DNA of 8,725 nucleotides from JAEHDI01 sp035455185 (GTDB lineage: Bacteria > Acidobacteriota > Terriglobia > Bryobacterales > Bryobacteraceae). The translations under genes and the position numbers were made by a program. Position 1 is the stretch's first letter. Every line of letters begins with the position of its first letter. Shown here piece by piece: positions 6,596 to 8,725 of this stretch. The notes under the pieces are model-generated. The model did not search any database. It saw nothing but the letters and a program-made list of their open reading frames with translations, and was not told where the DNA came from. The stretch is from NCBI GenBank assembly GCA_035455185.1, contig DATIFQ010000253.1:1-8725 (forward strand). Reading direction: 5' to 3'.

Positions 6596-6607
6596 GAGTG
6601 ATCACTC
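6596..6607. repeat. perfect 12-bp palindrome upstream of the regulator operon promoter
   Basis: GAGTGATCACTC is a perfect 12-base palindrome. It spans the stop codon of the secretin-N-like gene and lies 18 bases before the -35 box of the membrane protein/winged-helix operon. This is a plausible dimer-binding site for a regulator, perhaps the encoded winged-helix protein, though the link is inference. Confidence 0.45.
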
Positions 6608-7336
6608 CGCGACCCTCGCCGTCACCACCAGCGTCATCGCGCTGTTCGAGCCGTCGATGTTGGCCTTGCCGACCACTACCTTCTGCCCTTCGCGCACATC
6701 AATCCCGGTGTTAAAACCCACCTCGGTGAACTGGTAACCGGAGCCGCCGGTGGCGTACGGGATCCGAGCCCCGAACCTGAGCTCCCGGATTCGAAGCATA
6801 CGACCCTTGTCGTCACCCGAGACACCTACGCTAGTGAACTTGGCCTGATATAAGGTCTTCGCAGAGAGATTGGTTGGAAAGTCGGTGGGAGGTGCGCCTA
6901 CACCGCTCGCCTCTCCGCTCTCCCCGTCCCGCACGCGCAGAACCATCGTGTCCAGAAGTCGGAATCCCTGGTACGAGAAAAGGTTCTTCAGTTGCTTCGT
7001 CACCCCCTCGAGCTCTGGCGGAACGCTTCCACCCGGCTGAGCGGAAGCCATCAGAATGTACGCTGTGATCTCGATGTTCTTCGGCGCCGGGGCCGGAACG
7101 TCCATCCGTCGGACGGCCTCCTCGACCGCCGCGACCGTTTCCGGCCGTCCCGAGACCACAAGCCGGCGCAACGGCAGCGAAAACTGGATCGCGGCGCCGA
7201 AAGGCAACAGCAAGGGAGGAAGTTCCCGCACATCCAAATTGCGCACTTCGATGATCTTCGTGACCTGTTCCTTCTCCTGTGCCATCGCCGGAACAAGAGT
7301 TAATGCCAGAATTGCCGACAAAATCGCGTTTCTCAT
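6602..7336 (-). CDS. secreted protein with a secretin N-domain-like region
   Basis: This 244-residue exported protein has a Sec signal peptide at 1-19 or 20 (hydrophobic core AILSAILALTLV, cleavage near PAMA-Q). Residues about 25-81 fit the secretin short N-domain pattern: IIEVRNLDVRELPPLL, then LRRLVVSGRPETVAAVEEAVRRMDVP. This is followed by IEITAYILMAS (88-98), as where secretins pass to the next domain. The C-terminal strands (FNTGIDVREGQKVVVG, then MTLVVTARV) recall secretin-related beta structure, but the protein is too short for a complete outer-membrane secretin gate. The start ATG 7336 has GGAG (7347-7344) seven bases upstream and lies two bases after the anti-sigma stop, so it is the third gene of the sigma-factor operon. 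It is probably a periplasmic accessory or sensor component; no catalytic motif is seen. Confidence 0.75.
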   Translation of the reverse strand: MRNAILSAILALTLVPAMAQEKEQVTKIIEVRNLDVRELPPLLLPFGAAIQFSLPLRRLVVSGRPETVAAVEEAVRRMDVPAPAPKNIEITAYILMASAQPGGSVPPELEGVTKQLKNLFSYQGFRLLDTMVLRVRDGESGEASGVGAPPTDFPTNLSAKTLYQAKFTSVGVSGDDKGRMLRIRELRFGARIPYATGGSGYQFTEVGFNTGIDVREGQKVVVGKANIDGSNSAMTLVVTARVAE

Positions 7337-7338
7337 TT

Positions 7339-7902
7339 TCAATCTCCGTTCTTATCAATCAGCCACACAATGACCACGTCCGGGTCGTCCGTCAGCATTT
7401 TCACCACCAGCGGTTCACCCCTCGGTGGCGCAGGCTTCCGTGGTGCGTGCTTCACGGCCTTTCGCACCGGTCGCGGCTCTATTCCCGGATCTGCGCCGCG
7501 CTGTTCAGAAGCGTGTTCGGCAACCGGCTCACGAACCTCCGCCACCGGAGCCGGCGCCGGTGGCGGTGGAACCTGCCGTTCCGGCCACAACGCCACTCCC
7601 GCCACGGCCACCGCCGTCAGCCCCACTGCCACGGCATGCCTCCACCGCCATGCGAGCCACCAGGAAGGCCGCGTGTCTTCGATCCTCTCCAGCACCCGCC
7701 TCCGCACCGCACCCAGGACGGCGGGATCGATCGCGTCTTCATTCAGCGCCTTGAGTACGGCCTGGCTCCCCAGCAACTCTTCATGCAACTCCCGGCAAGC
7801 CGCACATTCCCCCAGGTGCTCTTGAACGAGCCTGGCGTTGCGCGCATCGAGATCGCCCTCTACGGAAAGGGCGATCAGCCTCTCGAACTTCGGACAACTC
7901 AT
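7339..7902 (-). CDS. membrane anti-sigma factor with zinc-finger (zf-HC2-like) domain
   Basis: This 187-residue protein should bind and inhibit the adjacent ECF sigma factor at the inner membrane. The cytoplasmic N-terminus has the HxxxCxxC zinc-binding anti-sigma motif (His29, Cys33, Cys36, with Cys3 as a possible fourth ligand). One transmembrane helix (about 89-106, AVAVGLTAVAVAGVAL) follows a Trp-rich interface. The periplasmic part is Pro/Ala-rich (111-165) and ends in a compact acidic-hydrophobic tail, MLTDDPDVVIVWLIDKNGD. The frame is open further upstream, but that is the sigma gene read in another frame. ATG 7902 has GGAGGAG six bases upstream and overlaps the sigma stop by four bases (ATGA), a typical sigma/anti-sigma coupling. 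Confidence 0.92.
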   Translation of the reverse strand: MSCPKFERLIALSVEGDLDARNARLVQEHLGECAACRELHEELLGSQAVLKALNEDAIDPAVLGAVRRRVLERIEDTRPSWWLAWRWRHAVAVGLTAVAVAGVALWPERQVPPPPAPAPVAEVREPVAEHASEQRGADPGIEPRPVRKAVKHAPRKPAPPRGEPLVVKMLTDDPDVVIVWLIDKNGD

Positions 7903-8465
7903 GTTCGTCTCCTCCGGAACCGGTCCGCGAATTCCTTGATCTTCAACCGTGCGGAACTGACCTGCGACCGCACCGTCGCCGCCGTCGAGCCTAGGATTCG
8001 TGCGACTTCTTTTGTCGGCAGCCCCTCCAGGTCTCGCAGCACGATCGCCGCCCGTTCCTTCTCCGGCAGCCTTCCGAGGGCCTCCTCGACGATGCGTTTC
8101 TGCTCGCGGCGCTCGTACTCGGCCGTCGGGTCTTCGACCTGCCTCTGCTCGCCCACTTCCACCGCCCAGTCTCTTCGCCGGGAACGAGCGAGGTCCCGGC
8201 AGACATTCACGGTCACCCGATAAAGCCACGGTGGGAACTCACGAGTGTCGTCAAACCTCCGCAAGTGCTTGTGCAGGCGAAGGAACACCTCCTGCGCGGC
8301 ATCCTCGGCGTCCTCCCGGCGCCGCAGCAGGCGCAACGCGATAAGGAACACCCGCCGTTCGTGAAGGACGATCAGTTGTTCGAACGCGGCCACATCACCC
8401 GCTTTGGCGAGACGGAGCAGGATGACAGGCTCTGGGCTCTCAGATGCCTCAGCGGCCGCCGTCAT
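7899..8465 (-). CDS. ECF-type RNA polymerase sigma factor
   Basis: This 188-residue sigma-70-family extracytoplasmic-function factor directs RNA polymerase to stress or envelope promoters. Region 2 (about 26-94) includes AFEQLIVLHERRVFLIALRLL, the acidic EDAEDAAQEVFLRL segment and PPWLYRVTVNVCRDLAR. Region 4 (about 124-174) includes LGRLPEKERAAIVLRDLEGLPTKEVA and the recognition helix around TAATVRSQVSSARLKIKE. A basic tail RFRRRRT ends the protein. I take ATG 8465 as the start because it gives the usual ECF length; the frame runs upstream to TTG 8537, and CTG 8507 just after GGAGGAG cannot be excluded. The stop overlaps the anti-sigma start by four bases. Subgroup and target promoters are not determined. 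Confidence 0.93.
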   Translation of the reverse strand: MTAAAEASESPEPVILLRLAKAGDVAAFEQLIVLHERRVFLIALRLLRRREDAEDAAQEVFLRLHKHLRRFDDTREFPPWLYRVTVNVCRDLARSRRRDWAVEVGEQRQVEDPTAEYERREQKRIVEEALGRLPEKERAAIVLRDLEGLPTKEVARILGSTAATVRSQVSSARLKIKEFADRFRRRRT

Positions 8466-8506
8466 TGTGAGCGCCAGTTCCCGCACCGGATTCGGTATCC
8501 AAAACA

Positions 8507-8537
8507 GATATACTCCTCCGGCCGGCGAAACGTGCAA
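8507..8537 (-). promoter_or_regulatory. possible promoter of the sigma/anti-sigma operon
   Basis: On the minus strand TTGCAC (8537-8532) is followed 17 bases later by AGTATA (8514-8509) or 19 bases later by TATATC (8512-8507). The 117-base gap between the hydrolase stop and the sigma ATG is AT-richer than its surroundings and must hold the operon promoter unless transcription reads through. The match is modest and I see no clear ECF autoregulation motif (GGAAC at a suitable distance). Confidence 0.3.
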
Positions 8538-8582
8538 ACAGATTTTTGGGAAGCGGTTAACCAGCTCGTTTCTCGCGTTTCG

Positions 8583-8725
8583 TCAGGGAATGTCGACCAG
8601 CAGCATCTGTTCCCGGCCGTCCCGCGTGGAGACCAGTACTTCGCCCTGTGGGTCAACGGCGAAGGTCGGCCCGTTGATGCACAGCACCTCGTGCGGCCGA
8701 CCGCACTGATTCACAAACAGCGCAT
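8583..8725 (-). CDS. C-terminal end of a nitrilase-superfamily carbon-nitrogen hydrolase (partial)
   Basis: The last 47 codons of a minus-strand gene are present, ending at TGA 8585-8583; the start and the Glu-Lys-Cys catalytic residues lie beyond the window. The fragment reads ALFVNQCGRPHEVLCINGPTFAVDPQ and continues GEVL, later LLVDIP. This matches the conserved C-terminal part of carbon-nitrogen hydrolases (VNxxGxxxE, then a DPxGxVL turn and a terminal VDI/VDL strand), a fold found in nitrilases, amidases and glutamine-dependent NAD synthetase amidotransferase domains. Which enzyme it is cannot be told from the tail. It lies upstream of, and in the same direction as, the sigma factor gene. 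Confidence 0.75.
   Translation of the reverse strand, partial: ALFVNQCGRPHEVLCINGPTFAVDPQGEVLVSTRDGREQMLLVDIP

Noticed and set aside
7279..8223. Plus-strand 314-codon frame opposite the sigma/anti-sigma genes
   Set aside because: It is antisense to two well-recognised, overlapping genes and is rich in Arg, His, Pro and Ser with no domain pattern.
8404..8709. Plus-strand 101-codon frame near the right edge
   Set aside because: It is antisense to the sigma factor start and the carbon-nitrogen hydrolase tail; the Ser-rich translation has no family signature.

Overview
The window is GC-rich, gene-dense bacterial chromosomal DNA. Small operons with 1-11 nt gaps or overlaps, a Tat-signal NIPSNAP protein, an MgtC/DUF4010 membrane protein, secreted LACTB-like serine hydrolases and ECF sigma/zinc-finger anti-sigma modules together suggest an Acidobacteriota genome, possibly the Bryobacterales/Solibacter group. 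That placement is inferred from gene content; no marker gene is present. I see no phage, insertion sequence, CRISPR array or rRNA.

Layout. (1) 1-141: the probable 3' end of an unrecognised plus-strand gene, then about 200 nt without a gene. (2) 343-419, minus: an initiator tRNA-fMet with encoded CCA and its own sigma70-like promoter directly upstream. (3) 3641 down to 493, minus: a three-gene operon with 1-nt gaps (NIPSNAP protein, MgtC/DUF4010 membrane protein, LACTB-like serine hydrolase). (4) 3642-3804: a divergent regulatory region rich in direct and inverted repeats. (5) 3805-4758, plus: a small SrpA-type catalase-family peroxidase with a perfect Shine-Dalgarno. (6) 8465 down to 4797, minus, six genes: an ECF sigma / anti-sigma / secretin-N-like module (8465-6602); then a six-helix membrane protein and a winged-helix regulator (6543-5553) with a promoter whose predicted start coincides with the ATG (leaderless); then a cis-prenyltransferase (uppS-like, 5516-4797) preceded by a terminator-like hairpin and a start-codon hairpin. 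(7) 8583-8725, minus: the C-terminal end of a nitrilase-superfamily carbon-nitrogen hydrolase running off the window.

How the genes work together. The sigma factor is probably held by the membrane anti-sigma factor, with the secreted secretin-N-like protein as a co-produced envelope component. The membrane protein/winged-helix pair looks like a separate, self-regulated unit. The cis-prenyltransferase provides polyprenyl carrier lipid but has a variant signature and sits apart from the usual frr/cdsA/dxr neighbourhood. The peroxidase stands alone. No gene is obviously an undescribed system. The least ordinary signals are the leaderless promoter, the control elements at uppS, the repeat-packed peroxidase promoter and the leader-poor initiator tRNA.
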